Shown here piece after piece: positions 10,531-22,075 of a DNA stretch of 64,000 bases; position 1 is the stretch's first letter; each line of letters opens with the position of its first letter. The position numbers and the translations under genes are program-made. The stretch covers positions 3,619,501 through 3,683,500 of the forward strand of contig NC_044977.1 of assembly GCF_008728515.1 (NCBI RefSeq). Direction: 5' to 3'. Source of the DNA: Papio anubis (lineage: Eukaryota; Chordata; Mammalia; Primates; Cercopithecidae). The notes under the pieces were generated by a model that worked only from the letters and a program-made list of their open reading frames with translations, was not told the origin of the DNA and made no database searches.

Positions 10531-12084
10531 ATGTTATATTGAAAAGTATAACTCTCCTTCCAAGATAAGGTACTATACTTACCCCAAGTTTCTTCTTGTA
10601 AATAGACCTATCCCGGTGGAATTTGGACCTAACCATGAAGCAATGCTTTAGATGTCTTTGGGCCTCTCTGAACTTGAAGTAGGAGTAATTTAGATTCATG
10701 TTGATACACTGACAACTCAACCAGTTCTGAAGTTCACCACACATGTGTTTGTAAAATTACATCCATTCATTCATTCATTTATACATTTAACATGTTTTTG
10801 TAACTGTGCTAACTTGGATGAAAAAAAAAGAACAGATTACTTGTCCTTAAGTTTTATCCTCTTTGAGTCTCTAATTCAGCATATTAGATATTAAAATAAA
10901 TGTATACATGCATACATACACCTATATACATACATAATAGAGATGAGACAAAAGTCATTATTAGCTCAATGTTGCCATTTACATCCCCCAAAACTCTGGC
11001 ATAATTTTTAAAAATTATAATATATCCTAAAAATTCTGGTGTATTTCAAATGTAGTAGTAGAAAAAAAATCATATAAAGAGCAAAGAACATTCGAGAGAG
11101 ATTTTAAAATATTGGCAGAAAAAGATACCAATCCTGCTTATGCCTTTCCCTGGGCAATTTGACAAGAACCCAGATTTAAAAGTCCCACCCTATTTCACAA
11201 ACTTTTATCCCTACTTTTAGTGTGAACCCCCTTGCACGATTAAGACTGATGGATTGTCTACAGAAAGGGATTTACTGTATGAAGCCAAGAAAATTGTATT
11301 ATTTCCTTCAATGCTTTTAGAAGTTCTCTTCTAAAACTTTAGAAATTCGTTCCTTATGTTTTTCAAATAGAAAAGACAGATTCTAGTATTTCTTAATATC
11401 TGATCTCACCATAAACAGAATGATTATATATTGATCTTTCAATTATGAGTCATGTGCAAAGAGATAGAAAGAATCCTACGGTCGTTGTGTAGATGAAACA
11501 GTCCTCTCCCTTAGCCCTATTTTGCTGAATTCTGACAGCCCAATTCATACATAGGTGGGAAATAGGCCCCTGAGAAAACTCATTTCACCTGTTGTTAAGT
11601 TACTACACAGTTAAAGGGAAGGAGATGAATAAGAATGATTAAAAAAGGCTTTTATGCTATATCGTCTGCAATATGCATTTATAAATCATATAGTAGCTAT
11701 GTAAAAGTACTTCTGAAAACTAGACACTTGAGGCAAGCAATAAAGATAAAGGAAGGAATACATGAAGGTATAGAGTGTGTCAAACTCAGCAGCTTAGGCA
11801 TTATTTATGAAGATGTTATTCCTTTTGTTTGTCTTTTTTTGACCTAAAATTAGGAAGAGATACAGCCTAAAGTTCAGGTTTTAAGCTGACACTATAGAGA
11901 TTGTCCTTCTGTGATTTCTTGATTCTATCTACGTCTCATGTTCCTCCTTTAAAGGTTGAAAAAGGAAGACATAACATCTTTACTTGGATTTTGTTCTTCT
12001 CTCACCTCAAACATACATTTTATGTTTTATTGTTAATTTTCAAAATAGAAGTATACATTTTCAATAAAAAACCTGATGTAAGAC
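10531..12084. other. Unique AT-rich sequence; one short ATTC run
   Basis: A short cattcattcattcatt run lies at about 10764-10778 and weakly periodic acata occurs near 10910-10936. Otherwise I see no gene or named repeat. Confidence 0.5.
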
Positions 12085-12457
12085 TGATATTGTTTGGCTG
12101 TGCCCCCACCCAAATCACATCTTGAACTGCAGTTCCCATAATCCCCATGTGTCACGGGAGAGACCCTATGGGAGATCATTGGATCATGGGGAAGGTGACC
12201 CTCATGCTGTTCTTGTGACAGTGAGTGAGTTCTCATGAGATCTGATGGTTTCATAAGGGGCTTTTCCCCCTTTTGCTCAGCACTTCTCCTTTCTGCCACA
12301 TGTGAAGGAGGACATGTTTGCTTCTCCTTCTGCAATGATTACAAGTTTCCTGAGACCTGCCCAGCCATGCTCAACTGTGAGTCAATTAAGCCTCTTTTCT
12401 TTATAAATGATCCAGTCTTGGGTATGTCTTTAAGCAGTGTGAGAATGGACTAAAACA
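12085..12457 (+). mobile_element. Solo MaLR LTR (THE1/MST type), sense
   Basis: It begins tgatattgtttggctgtgcc. Inside are catgagatctgatggtttca, the tail motif ctgtgagtcaattaagcctc and a terminal gtgagaatggactaa. This is the standard THE1/MST LTR order over about 370 bp. No internal region or partner LTR is adjacent, so it is a solo LTR. Small frames on both strands here are LTR-derived. Confidence 0.93.
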
Positions 12458-12935
12458 AACACTAAAAATTCTGTTTATTCTTTCAACAAACACTGTTCGG
12501 CATGAGTTGTTATGCTCTCTTCTACAGCATACACTCTTCTAGGTGCTATAGCAGAGCAGCCCAGAAAACACGAAATTCCTGTTCTCACAAAGCATTCATT
12601 TTAGTAGAGGTGACTGTCATAATACAAGGCAAGCAAGTAAGTATACAGTGTGTTAGATAATGACAGCTGTTAAGGAGCAAAGTAAAATTAAATGGGAAAG
12701 AAGAATAGGAAATAATAGAGTTGGAGAGTGCAGTTTTAGAGTGCATAGTAAAGAAAGTTCTCACCAAAATGTCTTTGAATAAAAATGAGGACAGAAACGA
12801 AATGGGGAGCTGTCATATAGGCCCTTATGGTCATGGTAAGAATTTTGACTTCTAATCTGGGAATGATGGGTAGTTACAGGGTGGTTTTGACCAGAAGGAT
12901 GGTGTGTAGTGACACATATTTAAACTAGATATTCT

Positions 12936-13085
12936 AGGCCAAGTACAGAGACTCACACCTGTAATCCCAGCACTTTAGGAGGCTGAGGTGGGAGGATCCC
13001 TTCAGGCCAGGAGTTCAGTACCAGCCTGGGCCACAAAGGGTGATCTCATCTTTATAAGAAAAATAAATGCATAAAAAGAAAGTTT
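12936..13085 (+). mobile_element. Alu left monomer (FLAM-like) inside L2
   Basis: A single Alu-like monomer runs from ggccaagtacagagactcac to an A-rich end. The 9-bp duplications tagatattc at 12926-12934 and 13090-13098 show it inserted as a unit into the L2. Confidence 0.88.
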
Positions 13086-13354
13086 TCATTAGATATTCCA
13101 GACTACTGTATTGAGGATATATTGAGCTGTAAGAACGAAAGCAGGAGACCATTTATGAGACTGATGAAATAAACCAGGCAAGAGATTATAGCGAAACAAA
13201 TTAGAATAGAAGAAGTGGCAGTAGTGAAAATACTCAAACTCTGGATATCTTTTCAAAGTTAAGCAGACATAACTGACTGACAGAAAGTGCTGTATGAGAG
13301 AATGGGAAATAAAGGAGAGCAATAAAAGTGGGAATGAAAAATTAAGGGTGACTT

Positions 13355-13378
13355 GTTTATTTATTTATTTATTTATTT
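13355..13378 (+). repeat. (TTTA)n microsatellite
   Basis: About six uninterrupted TTTA units lie within the L2 fossil. Confidence 0.95.
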
Positions 13379-14550
13379 GCCACAGTGACAGGTAGAAACG
13401 AGTTTTGAGTTCTGAGATGAGAAATTACAGGGAGGGCAGGTAACAGAAACATTTTTTGATATATTAGATTCAAAGTATCTACCAGACTGCAAGTACAGAT
13501 GTCAAGTAGATAGTTAGATATAAGAATCTGGATTTTTAAGGAGAGATTAAGGCAAAAAGATACACTTTTGGCAACTGCCAGCATACACATAGACTGCATT
13601 TCCAATTGTGAGTCTGGATTAGATATTCAAAAGGGTAATGATAGAGTCATCAGAGATCCATGGAATGAACCTGAAATACTCAAAGCTTTTGAAGTCTGGG
13701 GTAAACGAATGAGCTAACAAAGAAGCCCGAGATAGAGTTGTGAGAGAGTTGGAGAAAACCAGAGTCAAGTGGAACAAGCTTGCCCTTGAAATCCACTGTA
13801 ATAACTGCACTTTACACACAACTCTAACCTCAATAGGGACAGGGATGTTTGACCCCACAGTGATTCAGAAGCAACCAGGTATAAAGGAATAGTCATCTAA
13901 GTATTTCAAGTAAGATGATGACTGAGACAAGTCTTTAGAGAAACTCTAAGATGAGACAGCCTAGCAATAAGAGCTTTGGTTTTCTTGAAAGGAGCAAATG
14001 TGTTAGAATAGTAGGGCAAACTCTGATTGGAGTAGGCTCAAGAATGGAAATACATAACTTAGAAACAGTAATGCACCACTCTTTTAAGGAGGTTGGCTAA
14101 AAGTGACAGTAACTAGAGAGATGTGGGTTCAAAGCAATATTTGTTTAAGATATAGGAAAAATATGACTGAAGCATACATTTAATGGGAATGGTTTTCAGA
14201 GTATTCCCAGAGAGAGAATGGGATCTGGTATAAAGGGCAGCTTTAGTGAGGAACATTAAAATTTAATCTTTAATTATAGGAGAGTCATTCAATTATGGTG
14301 GATGATAGGTAGGTAGACATGTGGATGAGGTCGGGGGAACTTTTGGAAGTTATTGTCTGGTTGTTTCTATGTTCTTAGAGATAAAGGCTGAGGATGGCAT
14401 AAAGTAATGTAATCTTAGGTGTGAGAACTTATTAAGAAGTTGTCTGAAAGGTAGGGAGAATAAATGGATTAAGAAAAATATGATATAAATGTCAGATAGT
14501 ACCAAGTGCCCAGCTGGGGTTATTAAGTATTTTACTCTTTCACTTATTTG

Positions 14551-15376
14551 CTTTTTTATATTTTGATTATTTTTTGCAAGATTATGCCACTCTGAAATCA
14601 AATATGTCAATGGCCATAAAGATTATCAAGAAGGCATCAGCTGTCCTCTAGATCATAGAATATTGTCATTATTTCAGAATATTAAACATTGTCATAGTTA
14701 TCACTTCAGAATATTAAAGAACAAACAAGGGGAATAATAGTCATACACTGTCATTGCATGCTGCAAAACCAAATGCATCTGAACATACACATTTTTTTCA
14801 CATACAAAACAACTTAGAACCTAAGTTTCTAAAAATGTGTTTTGTCTCTACAGTTGAATTAGAAATATTTTCCCATATGGATTAACTTCTCTCTTTATAG
14901 AGAATTGAGCAAATAAGAATTTCCATTTCCTAATGGCCAGAAGGTCACTTTCTGTATATGTGTATGTATTTATATTCATTTATTCTTGTTAAGAATGCCA
15001 CCAATCTCCAGTTTAAGCCAAAACATATTATCAGAGTCACTCCTATTTTTAAAGTTTTCCTCAAGCAATATCACATAAATTCTCTTCCTATTTTCACAGC
15101 CTTCCTCCATCTGACCCTCATTTTCCTGTTTTAATAATTACCTCATGTGTAGATTTTGCAGTAATCTCTTTGCTCACTACCGCAGTTTCCATATCTCCAT
15201 ATTTTATTAAATTTTGCTTAACTACAAAATTATTTACTTATTTAATTATTAATTTATTTAATTAATAAAAATAACTTTTTCAAGTCAAGAAGTTGTAAAC
15301 TATATAACCAGGGTAGACCCTCAATATATTTTCTAACTTTGGAATAGTCAATCAATTCCATGGAGAAACATATGTA
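14551..15376. other. AT-rich sequence, no feature seen
   Basis: It includes a low-complexity attaattt stretch near 15230-15265. No family or gene is recognised. Confidence 0.5.
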
Positions 15377-16000
15377 ATGTCTTAATCAGTTTACTTTGGT
15401 AACAAAGTACCACAGACCATGGACATACGAGCAACAGAAAATTATTTCTCACAGTTCTAGATAGTGGGAAATCCAAGGTCATGGTGCCAGCATGTTTGGA
15501 TTCTGTTGAGATCCTCTTCTGAGTTAAAGAATGTCAGTTACTCATTGTACGCTTACAGGTGGAGTGGGCTAGAGAGCTGTGGGATCTCTCTTATGTGGGT
15601 GCGAATCCCATTCGTGAGGACTCCACCTTCACGACCTAATCACTTCACAAAGGCCCCATGATTTTTGTTTGTTTGTTTCAGGGTCTTGCTCTGTCATGCA
15701 GCCTGGAGTTCAGTGGCACAATCACAGCTTACTGCAGCCTTGACCTACTGGGCTCAAGTCATCCTCCCATCTCAGCCCCTGACTAGCTGGTGCTACAGTT
15801 GTGTACCATCATGCCCAGATAATTTTTGTGTTTTTTTGGCAGAGATGGAGTTTTTCCATGTTGCCCAGGCTGGCCTTGAACTCCTGGGCTCAAAGGATAC
15901 TGTACCTTCGGCTTCCCAAAGATCTGAGTGTCACATCTTTAATACCATCACATTGTGGGTTAGGATTTCAACATATGAATGTTGGAATTCAGTCCATAAG
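15377..16000 (-). mobile_element. MLT1-type MaLR LTR, antisense, split by an Alu
   Basis: The plus strand shows the reverse complement of an MLT1 LTR: acaaagtaccacagaccatg, tttctcacagttctagatag, ccttcacgacctaatcactt, then after the Alu accatcacattgtgggttag and gaattcagtccataag. The Alu at 15661-15922 sits inside it, so the LTR is older. Confidence 0.88.
15661..15922 (-). mobile_element. Alu SINE (AluJ-like), antisense, 5'-truncated
   Basis: ttgtttgtttgtttc is followed by agggtcttgctctgtcatg, attactgcagcc-like sequence and ttgcccaggctggccttgaa. The copy stops at cttcccaaag, so the Alu 5' end is missing. The frame at 15665-16075 crosses the Alu and the MLT1 LTR and is not a gene. Confidence 0.93.
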
Positions 16001-16664
16001 AAATATTTTAAAGACTACACTGATTATATTTTAAACAGAAGGCTCTACTTAGGCAAACCTACATTAAATTATTAAGGCTTAATGTTTGTCTTATCTCAGA
16101 GTGGATGTAAACAAATTTTAAATGAATCAGAGATAAGTATTTAATTTTAGATGCTGTGCACACTTTATATTTAATCTTTATGAAATTTAAGCTAGACTAT
16201 TGAATTTGGTTACGCTTATCACCTCCTATATACTTGGAATTTTGAAGCTGAGGATTGAAATTCTCTATGTAAAGCCATAATGAAAATAAAGGTAGTTGAA
16301 GGAGTTGATTAAGCTAAACTTAAGTATTATTCCCCCAATATAATATGTAAGTACCAGTTAAATTCTAGCATCTAAAGGAGGAACATCTAGAATCTTTTCC
16401 TTTGTCACTGCCCGATGCACAATAAATAATCCTCACTGTAATGCTTCAGTTGCAGGTCAGTTTGTAAGGTTAATTTAAGGGGGCACTGATTTAAGGGGGC
16501 ACTGAATAAATGCAGCTTTTTTTTTTTTCTTGAGTTCAATCACGTCAAAAATTGTAAAGTATTGCTAGTGTGTTTTTGCTAGAGGGGTATTTACATTTGG
16601 AAATTTTTATGCACACCTTTTCCTATGAATTTAGATTATCCTTAAAATGTCTAAGTGATTTGTA
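16001..16664. other. Unique sequence with a 16-bp exact tandem duplication
   Basis: Nothing else is recognised in this stretch. Confidence 0.5.
16474..16505 (+). repeat. Exact tandem duplication, 2 x 16 bp
   Basis: The unit tttaagggggcactga occurs twice head to tail without mismatch (16474-16489 and 16490-16505), which suggests a recent slippage duplication. Confidence 0.97.
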
Positions 16665-16795
16665 ACAATAATAGCCAACATTCATTGGACACTTTGTAGC
16701 AGGCATGTTCCAAGTATTTTATACTTGCCATATGTTGTGCTCTGATTGCTTTTATTTGTGATAGTATCATCTTTGGCTTAGATAACTTAGCAGTT
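16665..16795 (-). mobile_element. MIR SINE fossil, antisense
   Basis: acaataatagccaacattca, then tagcaggcatgttccaagta and ttttatacttgcc follow the antisense MIR order. Confidence 0.7.
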
Positions 16796-17237
16796 TAGAT
16801 GTGCAATAGGATACTATATATGTACACACTCAATACAAACTCAATACACAGTAGTTCCTTTTCCTCTTAGTCATTTATTCAAAGTTACAGACTGCAATCC
16901 AGCAAGAATTGCAAGAGGATGAAGTCTGAGGTTTCCTTCTTTGAAAGCAAAACACTATTGTGATAGCCTAGAATGATATGAACCCTATAATAAGCAAATT
17001 TGGCGACAAGGACAATTCTATTCTAGCTTAAACTGCAGTTTTGTTTCTACAAGTAGGATTGATTCCTTTTTCACAGGCCGATCAAAGCAGAGAAAGGAGA
17101 AGGACTAGATATTTGGGATTGCTCTCTTTAAAATGCATGGGTCCATGTCCATAAATATACCAAAACCAAGCACATAACTTGGGTATAATATGGTAGATTA
17201 ACTATATACATTATTGCTCACAGTTATTAGTTGAGGC

Positions 17238-17406
17238 CAGTAGTTTCAAATTTTAGTAGGTATGAGAATCACCCAGATTTTGAGCTCTACATCTAAAATT
17301 TCTGATTCAGCATGATTGGCTCTGGAAATCAAGCACTTACATTTTTAAGAGATTCTAAAATGCTACTAATTCTACTAGTCCAGGGATTACAATCTCAAAC
17401 CCACTG
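17238..17406 (+). mobile_element. MER5A-type hAT MITE
   Basis: The ends ccagtagtttcaaattttag and atctcaaacccactgg are decayed hAT-Charlie termini. Inside are tgagaatcaccc and atttctgattcagcatg, as in MER5A. Length is about the full-length 170-190 bp. Confidence 0.85.
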
Positions 17407-17537
17407 GTTTAGATAATTTGCATAGAATTTGAACTAATAGCTGCTGTGGCTTTTCTTTACTTAAACAAATTACGCTATCAATCAGACTTAACCTAGGTGC
17501 TCAGGTGGTTTCTGTATAGACCACACAAACTCCTTGG

Positions 17538-17830
17538 TATCAGGTACTATGGTAATACAAATAGTATATACACAGTCGTCTTTCTGAAGAAGCATTCAGG
17601 TTAAAGGAGGGCAAAATCTAATTTTCAGATTTAAATGGAGAGTCAACATATGCCATAATTGGAAACCGACAAGTATAAGTCAGTGTTTTAAATTCAATAA
17701 ATATACTAAGCATTACGGGAGCATACATGAGAGGCAAGCAGCCCACTCTGGGAGGTCAAGAATGAAAGGATCTCGAAATGAGTCTTGGAGACTGTAAGAT
17801 AAGGAGGCATCACATAGACTAGGTAAAGGG
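17538..17830 (-). mobile_element. L2-like fossil, antisense
   Basis: tcaggtactatggtaataca, agcattcaggttaaaggag and ctgggaggtcaagaatg resemble the antisense L2 3' region. It is heavily decayed, so the family call is tentative. Confidence 0.5.
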
Positions 17831-18328
17831 CCATAGACCCTAATACTGCTCCTGACAAACGCCTTACTTACTAGGAAAGAAAACTAGATGAGAGAATGCA
17901 AATGGGATCCTCACATGGGATTCCCTTCACTAGAAAATATAACTCGAAGTTTATTTCCTATTTGTGGACAGCAGGTTGGTAATAGCAACCATTTGGCCCC
18001 GTATTGGTTAGTCTGCCTGTTAGCTTTTTCTGAGCACTGTGTATTTTTTCTCTTCACATCCTTTCAGACAGCGGTTGACATCTAATAGGTATTCAACAAA
18101 TCTTTCAGGAATGAAGAAATGGAAGAAAGGACACAAATAATTAGGCATACATTTCAAATTTGCATTGATTTGTTAATCTTTCAAATCCATACAAACTGGC
18201 TAATGAAATGCATAGGGAAAATTTTGGTTGCTTTGCTTTAGGATGTCCTTCAGTTATAATTTTAGAATTCTATTTTGTTATATTTTTAATATTATTAAAA
18301 AGAATGCTTACATGCTTCAAATTGTAGC
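17831..18328. other. Unique sequence, no feature seen
   Basis: The 65-codon frame at 17888-18085 has no resemblance I can identify. Confidence 0.5.
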
Positions 18329-18621
18329 TTTTTTTTTTTTTTGAGACAGAGTCTCACTCTGTCACCCAGGCTGGAGTGCGGTGGCACGATCTCGGCTCAC
18401 CAAAAGCTCTGCCTCCTGGGTTCAAGCTATTCTTCTGCCTTAGTCCCACAAGTAGCTGGGACTACAGGCACGTGCCACCATGCCAGTTAATTTTTGTATT
18501 TTTAGTAGAGACGGGGTTTCATCATTTTGGCCAGAATGGTCTTAAAGTCTTGAGCTTAAGATCCACCTGCCTTGGCCTCCCAAAGTGCTGGGATTACAGG
18601 CATGAGGCACCGTGCCTCGCC
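18329..18621 (-). mobile_element. Alu SINE (AluS-like), antisense, full length
   Basis: It runs from a T-run through tgagacagagtctcactctg and gtagagacggggtttcatca to cgtgcctcgcc. The 8-bp string aaattgta flanks it at 18319-18326 and 18623-18630 as a target-site duplication. Confidence 0.97.
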
Positions 18622-19030
18622 TAAATTGTAACATTTTAATGGGAGTATAATGTCATTTTTGAGGTGATATATCTGCACTAATTTCCAGTTAAAATGATGA
18701 CTTAAACTTATCATTAGCTTATTAAGCATTCATTTGCACAGAAAACTATCTATGCATGCGTGTGTTCATGCATGCATTTGATAATAATATCATCAATTCT
18801 GAAGCCAAATACAAATGGAGATTGTTAAATATCATTTGTAGAGGGACATAGTATCATACATAACTTTAAAATTATTCTACTCTTAATCAGTATAGAACTG
18901 ATCATCATTTACTTGAGTTTATAAACTGACCATATCTTTCAATATTGTATACAAATATAAATTTATTCTTTATCACTATTTTTAGAATTAACTTTTAGGA
19001 AATGCAAGCTTTCCTTCCATTAGAAAAGCC

Positions 19031-19477
19031 AACAGGTGCTGGAGAGGATGTGGAGAAATAGGAACACTTTTACACTGTTGGTGGGATTGTAAACTAGTTC
19101 AACCATTATGGAAAACAGTATGGCGATTCCTCAAGGATCTAGAACTAGATGTACCATATGACCCAGCCATCCCATTACTGGGGATATACCCAAAGGATTA
19201 TAAATCATGCTGCTATAAAGACACATGCACACGTATGTTTATTGCAGCACTATTCACAATAGCAAAGACTTGGAATCAACCCAAATGTCCATCAGTGACA
19301 GATTGGATTAAGAAAATGTGGCACATATACACCATGGAATACTATGCAGCCATAAAAAAGGATGAGTTTGCGTCCTTTGTAGGGACATGGATGCAGCTGG
19401 AAACCATCATTCTTAGCAAACTATCACAAGAACAGAAAACCAAACACCGCATGTTCTCACTCATAGGTGGGAACTGA
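19031..19477 (+). pseudogene. C-terminal fragment of L1 ORF2p, frame intact
   Basis: The frame is open from the truncation point at 19031 to the stop after MFSLIGGN, about 148 codons, with no internal stop. It covers the cysteine-rich C-terminal end of ORF2p, with residues such as the RCWRGCG and WWDCKLVQPLW blocks. The endonuclease and reverse-transcriptase domains are missing and the first in-frame Met is at 19235. It cannot encode a working protein. The intact frame reflects recent insertion. Confidence 0.92.
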
Positions 19478-19741
19478 ACAATGAGATCACTTGGACTCAG
19501 GAAGGGGAACATCACACACCGGGGCCTATCATGGGGAGGGGGGAGGGGGGAGGGATTGCATTGGGAGTTATACCTGATGTAAATGACGAGTTGATGGGTG
19601 CAGCAGACCAACATGGCAGAAGTATACATATGTAACAAACCTGCACGTTATGCACATGTACCCTACAACTTAAAGTATAATAATAATAAATAAATTAAAA
19701 AAAAAAAAAAAAGATGAAAAAAAAATAAATAAATAAATAAA
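19031..19741 (+). mobile_element. 5'-truncated young L1 (L1PA grade), sense
   Basis: The last ~450 bp of ORF2, the 3' UTR with a G-rich tract (gggaggggggagggggg) and a long A/AAAT tail are present. Perfect 9-bp target-site duplications agaaaagcc lie at 19022-19030 and 19742-19750. The 3' UTR strings ttgggagttatacctgatgt and gagttgatgggtgcagcag match, in my memory, Old World monkey L1 rather than the human L1PA series. Confidence 0.97.
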
Positions 19742-19750
19742 AGAAAAGCC

Positions 19751-20235
19751 CAGGTGTAACTGCAGTAGCCAGTCAGTTTTGCCCAGCAGTGGCAGTTTAA
19801 GTTGCAAATTACGCATTTTCCTTAACCCAGTAGTACAGATGTATGCCCCCCAAGTAGTGCTAATCTGTTTATTGCTTTAGTAAATCCTAAGCATTTGCTC
19901 AACTACCATAATTCTTTTGAGAAGACAAGTTCCTACAAAGACTGCACATGTGTACCAAGTGCAGTGGTCAAAAATAAGTTTTGTTTTGTTTTTTTTTAAC
20001 TGTGAAATTTTAACAGATGCTGTCTAAATAATCAAATCAATAAAAAACCTAGTGGGTAGTTTAATGAAAAATCTTAACAAAAAATCCAGACACCCATGCT
20101 GTCCTTTCAAATTGACCTCACACTGGCCATAAGACTTTAGGTGAAGAACAATTTTGATGTGTCTGTGCTGTAATAATGCCTGTTCTACAATCTCAGGAAG
20201 ACTAATGTGGAGAGTTTGGTAATGGAAAAGATTCA
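19751..20235. other. Unique sequence, no feature seen
   Basis: No repeat or gene is recognised apart from a short T-run near 19990. Confidence 0.5.
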
Positions 20236-20960
20236 ATAGTTCAACAAAAATTTATTTCGCATGTACTAACTGTGGGGCACTGAGTAGCCAACACCAAGTT
20301 AGAGAGAAGTTTTCTGGTCTCATAGAGATATAGAGACCACTCTTGCAAGGTTGATGTACAGAAATGGAATCATCAATATATAAATAAAATGACTTCAGCA
20401 AGTGATCAACACTGTCAGGTCTATAAATTGCATGTGACAAAGTGGGAAAGGGAGGAGGAGTGCAGCTACTTTAGATGAAGTCTTTGGGGAGTGACACTAA
20501 ATTTGAAACCTCATGACAAGAGAGAGTTCTGCAAGAGATTACTTATCAGGAGAAACAAAAACAAAACAAAACAAACAGACAAAAATTGCTTGGAATGGAT
20601 CTTGAGGTCTGGAAAGAGAGGGAAAGAGAAAGAGGTGGCCTCATAGCCAGTGCACAGTGAACTCAAGAGAGAACAGGCCAGGTTAAGGGCAGAATGGAAG
20701 TTAGAAGTATGTGCATGCAACACATTGTAGCCCAAGTGAAAACAGGAGAATGTCAACCATTGTTCAATAGGACTCCACATGGTTTAAAGCAAAGAGTTTT
20801 AAATTCTCATGCATGCTTTGAGAAAAGATAGTGTTTGGCATCCATGCAGAGAATGACTCTCAGGGAGACAAGAATACAAAGAGACCAGAGTGAAAAGTAT
20901 AGTCTTCGAGTTGAGAGTTGATGGTTACTTCCAGGCGCAGTGGACATGCAGAGCATGGAC
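20236..20960 (-). mobile_element. L2 LINE fossil, antisense
   Basis: It begins agttcaacaaaaatttattt and actgtggggcactgag, the antisense L2 3' end, and continues with ccaggttaagggcagaatgg and similar decayed L2 sequence. The part beyond 20530 is weaker. Minus-strand frames here are LINE remnants or chance. Confidence 0.6.
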
Positions 20961-21049
20961 AGAGTCAATAGTGGAAGGATTGAGAACCATTCTAGAGACA
21001 GAGTTGTTGAGACTGATTCTCAGATTACTTGGATTATCCCTCAGAGCAC

Positions 21050-21140
21050 ATATGTGAATTAAATGAGAATATATCAGTGTAAATTCTATAAACTCTAAAC
21101 ACTCAATCATAGTTATAAAGTTGTTATTATTATTACTTTG
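21050..21140 (+). mobile_element. MIR SINE 3' end, sense
   Basis: gtgaattaaatgagaatata, aacactcaatcatag and a terminal ttattattatta follow the MIR 3' end. Confidence 0.55.
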
Positions 21141-21616
21141 ATTTATACAAAGGCAATTTTCACTTGAATGTGTAAATTTGGGCATTTTAATATTTTAAAC
21201 TTTCTCCAGGCCAACAGGTCTCTACCTTGAACTTCTTGGAAAACTGCTTGAATATCCTGGTTTAGTAAATCCAATAGGAAGCCTCAAATGACCTCACACG
21301 GTATTCCTACACATTGTTTTATCTCATTCTTCAGCCCTCAAAAAAGACAAGTGTCCGACAGTACACTCTGAGGAAAGCATGATGAACCATGTAAACGAAA
21401 TCCTGAAAACGTAGCAAATCTTTTCTGCAAAAGGTAAAGCAATATTTTCTCATTGTCAAGATTATCTTCTGTGGGAAAAAAACATGCAAGTATTGACATA
21501 ATGAAAGGGAATTTGAAGGAGTTTTAAACATTTGAAAGGTAGGCATAAAAGAAAATTAAGAAATAAGGGATATGTGAGAGAATTTAAAAAGGAAAACCAG
21601 TCTGAATTGTGAGGTG
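21141..21616. other. Unique sequence, no feature seen
   Basis: No repeat or gene is recognised. Confidence 0.5.
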
Positions 21617-21655
21617 TTAGGTTGGCGCAAAAGTAATCGTAATTTTTGCCATTAA
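21617..21655 (+). mobile_element. Half of a MADE1 mariner MITE
   Basis: ttaggttggcgcaaaagtaa and taatttttgccatta match the 37-bp terminal repeat of MADE1/Hsmar1. The complementary right half expected in the 80-bp MADE1 is absent, so this is a single terminal repeat. Confidence 0.9.
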
Positions 21656-21869
21656 GACATTGAGGCCTCTCTGTCGAGGACACTGGACAATTTTTCTACT
21701 TCACAATGAAGAAAGATTATTTATTTGAAATTCTTTAAAACAAAAAGTAAATTTCATTTGTCTTTTTTAAGATTGTTGCATAATTTTGTGATGTTAGGAA
21801 ACTATATATGATCATACCTCTCAAGGGTGAATTCAACTAACTGAATATTATATGTGGGCAGAATGATTT

Positions 21870-22075
21870 AGGTGGATGAGTATTGACTCTAGGGCTGAGC
21901 TTCTTGGGTCCAAATCCAAGCTCTGTAATTTACTATATTTGTGAGAAGTTAAGTCACTTTACCTCTCTAAGCTTCCTTTTATTCCTCAGTAAAAAGGGAT
22001 GTTATGATGCTCAATTGAGTTCATTCATACAAAATACTTAACAGATACTTATCACAAAAATAAATGATTATTATT
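21870..22075 (+). mobile_element. MIR SINE, sense, near full length
   Basis: ttgggtccaaatccaagctc, agttaagtcactttacctct and ttccttttattcctcagtaa follow the MIR tRNA-derived head and core, ending near ataaatgattattatt. Confidence 0.8.

Larger units (their letters stand above)
12490..14550 (-). mobile_element. Long L2 LINE fossil (~2 kb), antisense
   Basis: Reading the minus strand gives the C-terminal part of the L2 reverse-transcriptase ORF and the 3' UTR. On the plus strand the L2 hallmarks appear in order: ttcaacaaacactgttc, ccagaaggatggtgtgtagt, agtagatagttagatataag, caagtaagatgatgactgag and ctctgattggagtaggctca. It is broken by many small indels and by an inserted Alu monomer at 12936-13085. 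Frames at 12585-14610 on the minus strand are remnants of this decayed LINE. Confidence 0.85.

Noticed and set aside
15665..16075. 136-codon frame on the plus strand
   Set aside because: It crosses an antisense AluJ and the remainder of an MLT1 LTR.
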